45,703 nt of DNA from Desulfobacterales bacterium (lineage in GTDB: Bacteria > Desulfobacterota > Desulfobacteria > Desulfobacterales > JAEINQ01): NCBI GenBank assembly GCA_016342285.1, contig JAEINQ010000059.1:1-45703 (forward strand). The letters run 5' to 3'. Positions 1-8,348 of this stretch are shown in pieces. Each line of letters starts with the position of its first letter. Position 1 is the stretch's first letter. Both the position numbers and the translations under genes were made by a program. Below the pieces are notes generated by a model. That model had not been told where the DNA came from and searched no databases. It was given only the letters and a program-made list of their open reading frames with translations.

Positions 1-26
1 GACCCAGATCTTATATGCTCTTCATG

Positions 27-836
27 TCAGGAATTGTCCTTCACCCTCTGATGAAGAATTATAGTGTATGACACATATGGGTAATCATTCTTTACGCTGG
101 CAGTTGTATCCCGGCATTCATCATTGAGGCTGATAAAGCCTTCAGGGGTCGCTTTTCCCAATTCGTTGGCCTTGTAAATATTCATGTCGCCAAGGATAAT
201 GAAATCCTTTTCCTCGTCATCCACGATTTCAATCCAGTCCGAAATGGCTGCTAATTCATGCCGGCGTCTGGCTCTATCAGATGGTCCAGGACCGGGTTTC
301 AGATGTACCGATATCAGGACGAAATCCAATTTCTGGTCTGGTGTCCTGAATGCGAATGCGTAGGGTACTCGCTCGTAGCAGGGATGGTCAGTGCGGTCAT
401 CGGCAAGAAATCCATGAGGGATATCATTGGCGGGCTTAACGGCCTTTTCTTTGTAAAAGGTTACCCACCATTCTGTGCTGCTGCTGTTGACATGGTGCTT
501 TTTACCTGAGCCGGTGTCCTCCTCTGACAACCAAAAACTGAATCCGTTCAGAGCCATAGCATCGAAAAATTCAGCTGCTTCGGGATCAGGTTTTACATCA
601 GTGGCGTCTGGAAATTTCATTGCGTATGGCGGGGCTACAAGTTCCTGAACAACGACAATATCACAATCCTTGACAACCGAAGCCAGTGCCTCATCATTAC
701 GTGACTTACTGGAGCCAAGAAACTGGATATTGAAAGAGCAAATGGTTATTTGGTTTGGTGGATTTGCGAAAACATAATCGGCCCCGGTGGAAAATAAAAA
801 CAGAAAAATTACAACAGGCAAGTATACTTTTTTCAT
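27..836 (-). CDS. Secreted endonuclease/exonuclease/phosphatase (EEP) family protein
   Basis: The 269-aa product starts with a lysine pair and a hydrophobic stretch ending near residue 24 (…YVFA), a Sec signal peptide, so it acts outside the cytoplasm. The mature part has landmarks of the DNase I-like EEP fold: an N-terminal FNIQFLG strand, VVVQE with the metal-binding Glu, HLKPG and ILGDMNI (the G-D-x-N motif). EEP enzymes cleave phosphodiesters in nucleic acids, phospholipids or small phosphates; the substrate cannot be told from sequence. The C-terminus is odd: family members end with an S-D-H motif carrying a catalytic His, and here the chain stops shortly after PYVSYTIILHQRV without it. 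Neither other frame downstream restores an obvious SDH within the bases available. It may be a truncated or divergent copy. Its neighbour on the same strand (1060-1794) is separated by a small ORF and a gap. Confidence 0.75.
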   Translation of the reverse strand: MKKVYLPVVIFLFLFSTGADYVFANPPNQITICSFNIQFLGSSKSRNDEALASVVKDCDIVVVQELVAPPYAMKFPDATDVKPDPEAAEFFDAMALNGFSFWLSEEDTGSGKKHHVNSSSTEWWVTFYKEKAVKPANDIPHGFLADDRTDHPCYERVPYAFAFRTPDQKLDFVLISVHLKPGPGPSDRARRRHELAAISDWIEIVDDEEKDFIILGDMNIYKANELGKATPEGFISLNDECRDTTASVKNDYPYVSYTIILHQRVKDNS

Positions 837-919
837 TTGATAGCCCTCAATCCGTCAGTCTCCCGCAATCTCTCCCAAAACCTTCGCATCACACATCCGT
901 TTTCGGCGTCATCCTCTCC

Positions 920-1063
920 TTATCTGTGCTCGATAAGCCTGTCAATGGCGTAGGCAATGAGAGGCAGCTCTTCTTCCTCCATCCTTGCAATGACCACTCG
1001 CTCCTTAAGCGGGAGGTCTGCCAGGATATCACCCACTATTTCATCGAGTTCCTCTGGCGTCAA
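920..1063 (-). CDS. 47-aa ORF resembling the tail domain of the 1791-2609 protein
   Basis: A short frame begins at TTG 1063 inside the stop codon of the upstream gene (TTGA overlap) and runs to TAA at 920. It encodes 47 residues, including ILADLPLKERVVIARM, which lines up with FINDLDLKDRVLIAKM in the C-terminal domain of the protein at 1791-2609; the similarity continues into the next helix. The shared domain is a small helical unit I associate, with low certainty, with DUF6794-type proteins. Two readings are possible: a translationally coupled small protein, or the detached end of a longer TraB/ChaN-like protein split by a frameshift at a run of four T. There is no separate Shine-Dalgarno, which favours coupling or the split-gene view. 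Confidence 0.5.
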   Translation of the reverse strand: MTPEELDEIVGDILADLPLKERVVIARMEEEELPLIAYAIDRLIEHR

Positions 1064-1794
1064 AATACAATCACACCATCCGTTAGATCCGACACTCGGG
1101 TCGGCTTGATGGCGATTAATGAGGTAAACCCAATCTTCCAGCCTGAGTGCCCGTCATCCACGTCCACTGCCACGGGTCCAGAAAGCCGTGCGAAGTCACA
1201 CCGGCCAGGATCATCCACGCACGATACAACCGAGAATGTCTTTTTCCCTGGCACCAACTCACCAAAATAAGAAAATACTGAGCCGCATGGATTCGGCACA
1301 TGATCTTGCCAGTTCAGGGTCTTCAGCACGTGAAGGTTGCCCATGATGGCAAATACCTTTGCTCCTTCGTGCTCCTTGAAAACTAACGCTATCTGCTGGG
1401 CCATGTATTCATTGCGATTCACGCTCGCCTTGTACATTGACTGGGGCAAATCCACTGGAACGACCTTAATCCCCGATTCCTCCACCGCCACCTTGACCAT
1501 CTCGCGGTAGCTGGGGCAATCAATCAGAGATGAGATCTTGAAATTGCCTTCCTGGTCCGCTTCGATCTCAAGGCAGATGTGAGTAACCCCCGCACCCTTC
1601 AGGTGTGGTATTAGGTTGGTCAATAGGGAGTGGATGGAAGGTGTCTTATGTCTGGTGCCAAAAAGAACCAAGTCATGGGCTGTGAGCTTATGGAGTAGAT
1701 AGTCTTGCGGGGCATTAACGTCCTGGTGAGCTACCTGGGCCTTGGCAGAGCATCCTATGATGAGCAGCGGCAGTATAAGATATAGGGGCTTCAT
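1060..1794 (-). CDS. TraB/ChaN-superfamily lipoprotein
   Basis: A 244-aa protein with a lipoprotein signal (LPLLIIGCSAK, Cys near residue 15), so probably anchored in the envelope. The mature part has an LVLFGTRHKTPSIHSLL motif, a CLEIEAD acidic motif, VVPVDLPQ with NRNEYMAQQI, and a late AIMGNLHVLK. This order (G-[TE]-x-H, E, D, R-N, G-x-x-H) is that of the TraB/TIKI/ChaN/erythromycin-esterase-like superfamily, which includes haem-binding lipoproteins and proposed metallo-hydrolases. The substrate is unknown. The start overlaps the stop of the SLOG gene upstream by four bases (ATGA), so the two are likely co-translated. Its own stop overlaps the start of the 47-aa ORF. Confidence 0.7.
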   Translation of the reverse strand: MKPLYLILPLLIIGCSAKAQVAHQDVNAPQDYLLHKLTAHDLVLFGTRHKTPSIHSLLTNLIPHLKGAGVTHICLEIEADQEGNFKISSLIDCPSYREMVKVAVEESGIKVVPVDLPQSMYKASVNRNEYMAQQIALVFKEHEGAKVFAIMGNLHVLKTLNWQDHVPNPCGSVFSYFGELVPGKKTFSVVSCVDDPGRCDFARLSGPVAVDVDDGHSGWKIGFTSLIAIKPTRVSDLTDGVIVF

Positions 1795-2609
1795 TCCACC
1801 ACCTTCGGCAAATGGGTCTCTCTCAGCCTCTTGTGTAGCATCCCGATTATCATCACACTGGCATCGGCCTCACTTTCCACTGGCATGCGTGACAAAGCCC
1901 TACACGACTCCAGCAGGTCAGGATTTCCCTGGCCAAGTCCAAACTCAATGTTGAAGTAGCTTTCCAGCACCCTATGCAGATTGACCAAATCATCCAAGCT
2001 CATCTTAGCAATCAACACCCGATCTTTGAGATCCAGGTCATTGATGAACCGGGTTACCGCATCATCCACCGTTTTCGGTGGAAGGGGCAGGTTGTCCAGG
2101 TGTTTCTTGATATCGACATCCGACAGATAATTCCCTTTGACCAGATCCAGCAAGATCACCCCTTGAACGATGTATATGACCTCATCGTGGATGCTGGGAT
2201 CTTTCGAGGCTCGTGGTCCCGCTACGTTGAGAATTTCCACCTCGTGCTCTCGAACCCACTTCAGGATTTCAGAGGAAGAAAGGTAGATGGGAACTTTGTC
2301 CAGGTTGATATGCAGACACGGCTTTTTGTGTTGCCTTGCAAGTTTCTGGATAAGTTTCGAACCTCCTGTAAGGGGTCCGTGGCTGAATATGACGGTCCCA
2401 TCGGAGTCCAGAACATTTTGTTCCGTCCGCTTGGGGTAGCTGTTTGTGGGCATTTCTTGGAGTGCGTAAGTGAGTGGAAGGGGACCGTCTTCAGTGAGTC
2501 TTCCCCGTGGAATCCAGCCGGCATGAGGAAGTCCCATCTTTATTGCGGCATCGAGAGCGGCTTGGTCTGCTCCAGTCTGTCCGCCTGATATGATCTTTTT
2601 CAGAATCAT
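1791..2609 (-). CDS. SLOG-family (cpYpsA, 'molybdenum carrier'-type) protein with a helical tail domain
   Basis: 272 aa. The N-terminal half opens with KKIISGGQTGADQAALDAA, the glycine-rich nucleotide-binding loop typical of the circularly permuted YpsA branch of the SLOG superfamily, often annotated 'putative molybdenum carrier'. It continues with GWIPRGRLTEDGPLP and a DGTVIFSHGPLTGGS motif. SLOG proteins are thought to bind or process nucleotide-derived ligands; no molybdenum role is shown here. After about residue 175 comes a second, helical domain (ND LDLKDRVLIAKM … GNPDLLESCRALS …) of unknown function, which recurs in shortened form at 920-1063. It overlaps yheU's direction and spacing as part of the same minus-strand run, 8 nt downstream of yheU's stop. 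Confidence 0.7.
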   Translation of the reverse strand: MILKKIISGGQTGADQAALDAAIKMGLPHAGWIPRGRLTEDGPLPLTYALQEMPTNSYPKRTEQNVLDSDGTVIFSHGPLTGGSKLIQKLARQHKKPCLHINLDKVPIYLSSSEILKWVREHEVEILNVAGPRASKDPSIHDEVIYIVQGVILLDLVKGNYLSDVDIKKHLDNLPLPPKTVDDAVTRFINDLDLKDRVLIAKMSLDDLVNLHRVLESYFNIEFGLGQGNPDLLESCRALSRMPVESEADASVMIIGMLHKRLRETHLPKVVE

Positions 2610-2617
2610 TCTTCTTT

Positions 2618-2839
2618 TTAAAGGGATTTGACCCTCTGTTTCGGCACAATATTCGCCGTTTGCGTTTTTTCATCATACACAACGAGCACATCCCCAAGCT
2701 TCAACTGCTTCATGACCATCTCAACATTATCATCCAAGATACCCTTCGTGTATCCGGTATCCGTTCCCGGCCGGGTGATAAATTCCTCAATGAGCCCTCG
2801 TAAGGCTTCAGGGCTTAATTTGTCGAAGGGAACTATCAT
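2618..2839 (-). CDS. yheU: YheU family protein
   Basis: 73 aa, the usual length for the YheU (UPF0270) family. Recognisable points are the MIVPFDKLSPEALRGLIEEF start, the T-R-x-G-T-D-x-G segment and the late basic stretch after a VLVVYDEKT strand. The function of YheU is not established. The start codon overlaps the stop of xseB by four bases, so translation of the two is coupled. In this run it sits between exonuclease VII and the SLOG gene, which may be a chance effect of operon assembly. Confidence 0.85.
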   Translation of the reverse strand: MIVPFDKLSPEALRGLIEEFITRPGTDTGYTKGILDDNVEMVMKQLKLGDVLVVYDEKTQTANIVPKQRVKSL

Positions 2840-3066
2840 TCAGCTCCAGATCCGTCCTCAAGTTCCTTAAAGGCATCCCTGACTTCTGTTTCAACCTGCT
2901 TGAGCTTCTTATCCAGATCTTTGATAAGCTTGGCTCCCAGCTTGACATCTTCAGCCAGTTTGTCGATGGGCGTTTCTGAATTGTCCAGCCGGGTCAGTAT
3001 CCCATCCAGCTTTTCAACTTTCTGCTCATAGGTCAGATTGCTAATGTCATCCGTATTTTCAGCCAT
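2836..3066 (-). CDS. xseB: Exodeoxyribonuclease VII small subunit
   Basis: 76 aa, of the expected size and charge. It shows the family pattern LTYEQKVEKLDGILTRLDNS followed by a heptad-like helix (LAEDVKLGAKLIKDLDKKL) that packs on the large subunit. ExoVII degrades single-stranded DNA to oligonucleotides from either end without metal dependence; the small subunit is required for the active complex. The gene begins one base after the stop of xseA, the normal XseA-XseB pairing, and overlaps yheU. Confidence 0.93.
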   Translation of the reverse strand: MAENTDDISNLTYEQKVEKLDGILTRLDNSETPIDKLAEDVKLGAKLIKDLDKKLKQVETEVRDAFKELEDGSGAE

Positions 3067-3067
3067 T

Positions 3068-4654
3068 TTATTTCCTCTCGGTCTTATTGACGGTGCTGAT
3101 TATTTGCCCATCGCCAATTTCCGTTTTCAGTGTATCGGCAGAATTGACCTGGGATATAGATTTAACCAGATCCCCACCGGCTGTGTATACAAGGGAGAAT
3201 CCTCTTTTCAGACTGGTGGCTGGATCGACTGCCCTTAAGGTCGCCGCCTTATTGGCCAGTTTTGTTTTTTCATTTCCAATGTGAGCAACGATCGTTTCCA
3301 ATCTGAACCGACGGGATAAATGGCGAACTTGTTGCTCCTGCAGGTGTAGCTTTGAATTGAATCTTTGAATGAACCGATCACGCCAATCCCAAAGGCACTC
3401 CTTTTCCTGCCGTATTCTCAGGATAAATCGCTCAGGTTGAAATCGACTTTTCAGGTTCAACAGGTCCTTCTGGTTACCCGTAATCTGCCGTTTATAGCTG
3501 GTGGTAAAACGCCCTGTTCGTTCTTTGAGGCGTTCATTTGCTCTTTTGACCTGGCTTATTGGTGCGGTGGCAATAACCTTCCTTGATACGGCTATCCTTG
3601 ATTTCTCTTCGGTAAGCCGGTTCTGAACTTTTGAAGAAAGCGTGGTCGCATACCCCAGCAGATAACCCCTGGTGGAGTCGAGAAGTTTCCTTGTGCCCTG
3701 TACGATTCCGGTCTTTGTATCATCCAGCCACACTCTGTCTCTATCGAATCGATATGACCATGTTGACCGGAAACGATTTTGAGACTCCTGAAGATGACGC
3801 TTCATTTCCACGAAACGAGCGACAATGTCTTCGGCTACGGCTGTAGGCGTTTTGAAATACCTATTGGCCACATGATCAAGGATGCTGATGTCCGTTTCAT
3901 GACCTATACCGGTCCAGACAGGATATTTGAATCCAGCGATACGCCGGGCAATGGCTTCATTGTCGAGGTAAAAAAGATCTGTTTTGCTCCCGCCGCCACG
4001 AGCAATGACCACCAAATCAAGATTGAACTTTTCCATGGCATTGAGTGCGTTAAGGACAGACCTTTCCGCCTGGAGCCCCTGAACCGTTGAATCTGCCAGA
4101 AAAATACTGAAGCCGAAACCAGACGAACTGAAAGTTTTCAGAATGTCATTGCAGGCGGCACTTCCCTTGCTGGTGATCAGGCCAATCCTTTGCGGGAGCA
4201 TCGGGACAGTTAGGTGTTTATTCGGCTCCAACAAGCCTTCTTTGGTAAGCCGGTTCAGGATTTCTTTTTTCTTGAGCTCCAGCTCACCAAGAGCAAAGGC
4301 AGGGTCTGCCCCAACAGCCTTTAGGGATAATCCGAATTGGGGATGGAACTGAAGGGAACATTGAAACCCGACTGCGGTCCCGTTATCGAGCTTCAGATCA
4401 AGGTCGTATTCCTTGAACTGCCGTTTGATATTGTCAAGGTCCCGGCTCCAGATAGTACAACGCATCTGGGCAATAATTTTCCCGCCTTCCTCGGATTCAA
4501 CCAGGTCACAGTAAAAAGAACCGCCTTTCTCGCGGGCGGATGAAATTTCCGCTTTAACCCAGAACAGCTTTCCGATGTGGGGCTGGAGGATCGCCTGGAT
4601 ACGACCAGTGATGTCGGAAAGGCTGAAAAATCTTTTGTTATTGGAGTCAGCCAT
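3068..4654 (-). CDS. xseA: Exodeoxyribonuclease VII large subunit
   Basis: 528 aa, somewhat longer than the roughly 450 aa of the E. coli protein, the extra length lying in the helical C-terminal half. The N-terminal 110 residues form the OB fold (FWVKAEISSAREKGGSFYCDL). The catalytic core has IGLITSKGSAACNDIL, VIARGGGSKTDLFYLDNE and TGIGHETDISILDHVANRYFKTPTA, all family signatures. The C-terminal part ends in the conserved LKRGFSLVYTAGG-type segment. The start ATG lies inside the end of a 35-aa ORF (8-nt overlap), so its translation is probably coupled to that leader. The gene lies in an AT-richer block, so it may be an imported copy additional to a core xseA elsewhere. Confidence 0.95.
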   Translation of the reverse strand: MADSNNKRFFSLSDITGRIQAILQPHIGKLFWVKAEISSAREKGGSFYCDLVESEEGGKIIAQMRCTIWSRDLDNIKRQFKEYDLDLKLDNGTAVGFQCSLQFHPQFGLSLKAVGADPAFALGELELKKKEILNRLTKEGLLEPNKHLTVPMLPQRIGLITSKGSAACNDILKTFSSSGFGFSIFLADSTVQGLQAERSVLNALNAMEKFNLDLVVIARGGGSKTDLFYLDNEAIARRIAGFKYPVWTGIGHETDISILDHVANRYFKTPTAVAEDIVARFVEMKRHLQESQNRFRSTWSYRFDRDRVWLDDTKTGIVQGTRKLLDSTRGYLLGYATTLSSKVQNRLTEEKSRIAVSRKVIATAPISQVKRANERLKERTGRFTTSYKRQITGNQKDLLNLKSRFQPERFILRIRQEKECLWDWRDRFIQRFNSKLHLQEQQVRHLSRRFRLETIVAHIGNEKTKLANKAATLRAVDPATSLKRGFSLVYTAGGDLVKSISQVNSADTLKTEIGDGQIISTVNKTERK

Positions 4655-4754
4655 TTTTTAATGAACTGCGATGTTCAAAGGTTCGAAGCTTCGCTACCAT
4701 CTGTTTCGTGGTGTATCCCTTTTCAATGTCCCTGTCTGCTTTCTTTTTGGCCAT
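4647..4754 (-). CDS. 35-aa ORF overlapping the xseA start (amphi-Trp-like N-terminus)
   Basis: ATG at 4754 is preceded by a good Shine-Dalgarno (GGGAGA, about 7 nt upstream). The 35 residues start MAKKKADRDIEKGYTTKQMV and the frame stops 8 nt inside xseA. The opening resembles the N-terminus of small amphi-Trp-domain proteins common in Deltaproteobacteria, which normally continue for about 40-60 more residues. Here the rest is missing, as if a deletion fused the first third of such a gene to xseA. It may still work as a translational leader for xseA. The family match is from memory and tentative. Confidence 0.5.
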   Translation of the reverse strand: MAKKKADRDIEKGYTTKQMVAKLRTFEHRSSLKNG

Positions 4755-4773
4755 GACAGATTCTCCCTTGATT

Positions 4774-5145
4774 TTACCTTGCCCAAGTCAGAACAAGGGT
4801 TCCAAAGATGACGCCGATGATGCCTAATAATTGATTCGTCCGAACAGACACATTCTCGAAATACCAGTCCAGCATTCTGCTGTAGATTTTCTTTGGATCT
4901 GTGAACGCCACAACCGCCTCGCAAAAGGCTATGAGGCCGATTATTCTGAACACCCATGGATAGTAGGTGGCAGAGGCAGATATCACGAACAACACCCCTA
5001 TCACGATGGGATAGCTGGCCATGTATCTGAGCTTGTAGGTCCTGAACATCCCCTTCAGCATGTCAATTGTTTCTTTGGTGTAAAGGATGAAAAAAGAACT
5101 GATAGCGATATGAGCGATACCAAGCAGGCAAACGATTATTTTCAT
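4774..5145 (-). CDS. Small inner-membrane protein, paralogue of 8536-8907
   Basis: 123 aa with four hydrophobic segments: residues 1-20, about 43-60, 65-82 and 105-121. The motif ILYTKETIDMLKGM after the first helix, then ASATYYPWVFRIIGLIAF, matches in order and spacing the plus-strand protein at 8536-8907 (ILYTTETRSVYR…, GSASHYPWFIRLLGLMAI). The function is unknown; such four-helix proteins are annotated only as membrane proteins. The gene is 19 nt upstream of the 35-aa ORF and so may head the xseA run. It is divergent from recD2, with about 128 nt between the starts for both promoters. Confidence 0.75.
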   Translation of the reverse strand: MKIIVCLLGIAHIAISSFFILYTKETIDMLKGMFRTYKLRYMASYPIVIGVLFVISASATYYPWVFRIIGLIAFCEAVVAFTDPKKIYSRMLDWYFENVSVRTNQLLGIIGVIFGTLVLTWAR

Positions 5146-5273
5146 TGGACCGGCTCCTTATGCAGATGGGGTAATGTGGCGGGAACAGCCAATAAATCGC
5201 ACCAATCGTCTGTTGTGTCAATGGGTTGGTATTTCTTGATATTTCCGTAGCATATTGATAATCAGGCCCTCAT

Positions 5274-7760
5274 ATGAAGAATCAACAGATCCAGCGTCCA
5301 GGAATAATCACAGAATCCATCCGGGGTATCGTGGACCGGGTCACATACCATAATCCGGATAGTGGCTGGTCTGTCCTGCGTGTTTTGTCCTTCGATAATC
5401 CCCACCAGCATGAGACTGTAACCGTTCATCAGACAAAAGTTTTTGCCGGTGCCACCATGGAATTTCATGGGGCGTGGACCGTTCATCCGAAATTCGGTCG
5501 CCAATTCAAAGCCACGAAGGCGGTTGAACAAAAACCTGCTACAGCAGCCGCATTGGAAAAATACCTTGGATCTGGGCTCATCAAAGGTGTTGGCCCTAAG
5601 ACCGCGAAGAAAATCGTAAAGCACTTTGGGAAAGACACACTTGAAGTATTTGAAAATGAGATCGAGAAGCTTACGGAGATTACAGGGATCGCCCATAAGA
5701 AACTGACCATGATCAGTGAGGCTTGGGTCGAACACCGGGCTATCCGAAAAGTGATGATGTTTCTCCAGTCCCACGGTATCAGCACCCTCTTTGCCGTTCG
5801 GATTTACAAAGAGTACGGTGATGACGCAGTCCAGTTGGTCAATGAAGATCCATACAGGCTGGCCCAAGATTTCTATGGTATCGGTTTTTTCTCGGCGGAT
5901 AAGGTTGCGTTAAGCATCGGTCTCGAAACAGACAGCCTACAAAGGATCAGAGCCGGTATAAATCACGTCCTGGCCGCCAGCAGGGAGTTCGGCCACTGTT
6001 ACCTGACAGAATCACAAATTACCGCACAGGTGAATGAACTGCTGGAATTGAAGCTTGACGAACGGATACCGGGCTTCCTCAATCAAATGGAACAAGACGG
6101 GCTTGTCATGGTCCGTGAGCTACCCGTGCCAGATGGGGCAAAGGAATCCTGCTACTATTCCAAATCCCTTTATTTCGATGAGATGTATGTTGCCAAGCGA
6201 ATTTCCAGCACGAAAAATCCGCCGCAATTGGAGGAGGATCGGATTGAAAAATGGATTGAGCGATATTGCAAGGCAAAAGACTTTTCGCTGAGTGATGAAC
6301 AGGCGGATGCCGTCAAGGGTATTGTATGTGAGAACTTTTCCGTGCTGACCGGTGGTCCTGGCTGCGGGAAAACCACCACAACCCTGGTCATCGTCAAATT
6401 GCTTGAGGCGATGAAGCGGAAAATCCTGCTCGCTGCCCCAACCGGTAGGGCTGCTCAGCGGATGATGGATATCATCGGAAACGAGTCCAAAACCATCCAT
6501 CGCCTGCTGGAATGGCAGATTGGCCAGTTCAAACGAAATGAAGAAAATACCCTCGATGTGGATTTCATCATCATTGATGAATGTTCCATGCTGGATATCA
6601 GCCTGACCGCTTCATTGCTCAAGGCCATTCCGGCGGCAAGCCAGATCCTTTTTATCGGCGACGCGGACCAATTGCCATCGGTCGGTGCCGGGAATGTCCT
6701 CCGCGACATCATTGCCTCGGGTGCGGTTCCCTGTTTCGAGCTGAAAAAAGTTTTTCGGCAGGCCCAAGAATCGCTCATCATCAAATATGCTCACCAGATC
6801 AACAACGGGGTTATGCCCCACATCGATTCACCTTTCAAAAAGCCAGAGATATGGCAGCAGAAAGCGGACTGTCTCTTTATGGATTCGGATGAGGCCACCA
6901 AAGAGCAGCTCAACTTCATTGCCAGGGTCAAAAGGTTCTATGAATCCCAGACACCTGAACAGGCTGAGATAGCCGAATCAGATCCCAACCTTTACGAGTT
7001 CAGAATCAATGAGCCTGTCGTCCCCTACGAGACGGAGTTGACCATTCCCAAAAAGTTTCAGCACGTTGACCTGGAAAGGGTTCACAAGGCACAGGATAGG
7101 GTCGGGGAATTGCTGTCCGTGTTGAAAAAGGTCCATCCCTGGTCATCGCTGCATTACGGCCTTCCGGCATTTGAAGTGGTCAGAAAACTTTATCTGGAAT
7201 GGATACCTAAATATTTCGGGGAAAAGACAGAGATCCAGATCCTTTCACCCATGACCAGAGGGAGCCTGGGTACGATCAGTTTAAATCGGATGATTCAGGA
7301 GACGGCCAACCCCGCCCGCAGGGGTGTAGGCCAGTTGACGGTGGGAGAACGAATATTTCGGGCCGGTGACCGGGTGATCCACCGCCGGAACAATTACGAC
7401 CTCAATGTGTTCAACGGCGATATCGGAACCATTCGAGAAATCGATACTGAGGAGCTGACGCTCTCGGTTTCGTTTTTCCCTGACGGCCGGATTGTTGAAT
7501 ATACCAGAGATGCCATACCGGAACTTGACCTGGCCTATGCCATTACCATCCATAAATCACAGGGCAGCGAGTTCGAAGCGGTTATCATCCCCGTCCTGAC
7601 CCAGCACTTCAAAATGCTGTTCCGCAACCTTATTTACACAGGGCTGACCAGGGCCAGAAAGCTTGCTGTTCTGGTAGGAATGCGTAGAGCATTGGACATG
7701 GCCGTTAAGAATCAAGACACCAGCCAGCGACAGACCTTGCTGAAGGATCTGATTCAATGA
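5274..7760 (+). CDS. recD2: RecD2-type ATP-dependent 5'-3' DNA helicase
   Basis: 828 aa. Members of the RecD2/SF1B family unwind DNA 5' to 3' without RecBC and act in repair. The N-terminal region (residues 15-100) is the OB-like domain; helix-hairpin-helix elements follow (GVGPKTAKKIVKHFG, ITGIAHKKLTMI). Walker A is GGPGCGKTTTT at residues 360-370, Walker B IIIDECSM near 432-439, then GDADQLPSVGAGNVL, the strand ILSPMTRGSLGT, and motif VI in AITIHKSQGSEFEAVIIP…YTGLTRARKLAVLVG. Between motif III and IV, roughly residues 510-640, there is a long insert with helical stretches, larger than in most RecD2. The ATG has only a weak upstream SD. Its close partners are the ExoVII genes on the other strand. 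Confidence 0.93.
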   Translation: MKNQQIQRPGIITESIRGIVDRVTYHNPDSGWSVLRVLSFDNPHQHETVTVHQTKVFAGATMEFHGAWTVHPKFGRQFKATKAVEQKPATAAALEKYLGSGLIKGVGPKTAKKIVKHFGKDTLEVFENEIEKLTEITGIAHKKLTMISEAWVEHRAIRKVMMFLQSHGISTLFAVRIYKEYGDDAVQLVNEDPYRLAQDFYGIGFFSADKVALSIGLETDSLQRIRAGINHVLAASREFGHCYLTESQITAQVNELLELKLDERIPGFLNQMEQDGLVMVRELPVPDGAKESCYYSKSLYFDEMYVAKRISSTKNPPQLEEDRIEKWIERYCKAKDFSLSDEQADAVKGIVCENFSVLTGGPGCGKTTTTLVIVKLLEAMKRKILLAAPTGRAAQRMMDIIGNESKTIHRLLEWQIGQFKRNEENTLDVDFIIIDECSMLDISLTASLLKAIPAASQILFIGDADQLPSVGAGNVLRDIIASGAVPCFELKKVFRQAQESLIIKYAHQINNGVMPHIDSPFKKPEIWQQKADCLFMDSDEATKEQLNFIARVKRFYESQTPEQAEIAESDPNLYEFRINEPVVPYETELTIPKKFQHVDLERVHKAQDRVGELLSVLKKVHPWSSLHYGLPAFEVVRKLYLEWIPKYFGEKTEIQILSPMTRGSLGTISLNRMIQETANPARRGVGQLTVGERIFRAGDRVIHRRNNYDLNVFNGDIGTIREIDTEELTLSVSFFPDGRIVEYTRDAIPELDLAYAITIHKSQGSEFEAVIIPVLTQHFKMLFRNLIYTGLTRARKLAVLVGMRRALDMAVKNQDTSQRQTLLKDLIQ

Positions 7761-8262
7761 CACAGTCATGGCTCTAACATCCTGTAATATAAAGCTTAAT
7801 TCGCATAGGTTTTTGGGCAATTACATAGGGGTTTATGTGTAACGGATTGTACTCGGACCAACACAGGAAAGATGAAGAATTACGAAGTAACCGACATGGC
7901 ACTTTGTCAGATATAATGGGCTGGGATGCTTGGTGGGCAATGGGACGGGATGATTTGGCAGGCAGCGGACTGACCCAACATTGTTCCCGTCCGGTCAGAT
8001 TGTAATCGGCCATTACAGGGTGACGGACTCACACACTTTCGTTTTTCGATTGGATTTGGGATTGAGGTGAGATTTTTTAGGATTGAAAAGCGATGGACGG
8101 TTTGGTAAGGTGCATTTCAGTTGATTTGGGTTCATTTGGATTAAATCGGTGGCCCTGGCCGGGGGATGCTGGGGGCGGTCTGGATGGGTAGAAGGGTAGG
8201 GCGGTGGTCTGGAGGGACGGTTTTTGCACCCCTTCAGCGATGGTCTGCAAATCGTGGAAAAT

Positions 8263-8304
8263 GGTTGCGGATAGGTTGCAAAACCTGGCAAAATACCCGC
8301 AACC
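8263..8304. repeat. Nested inverted repeats near the tRNA fragment
   Basis: GGTTGCGG (8263-8270) and CCGCAACC (8297-8304) are perfect inverted arms; between them AGGTT (8273-8277) and AACCT (8282-8286) form a second small hairpin, and GGTTGC occurs twice as a direct repeat. Lying 45-85 nt before the tRNA 3' end, they could be integrase or excisionase binding sites, which is inference. Confidence 0.45.
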
Positions 8305-8348
8305 ACCATCAGTATGCCTGTAGTTATTTCAGTAGGTTATCACTTTTC

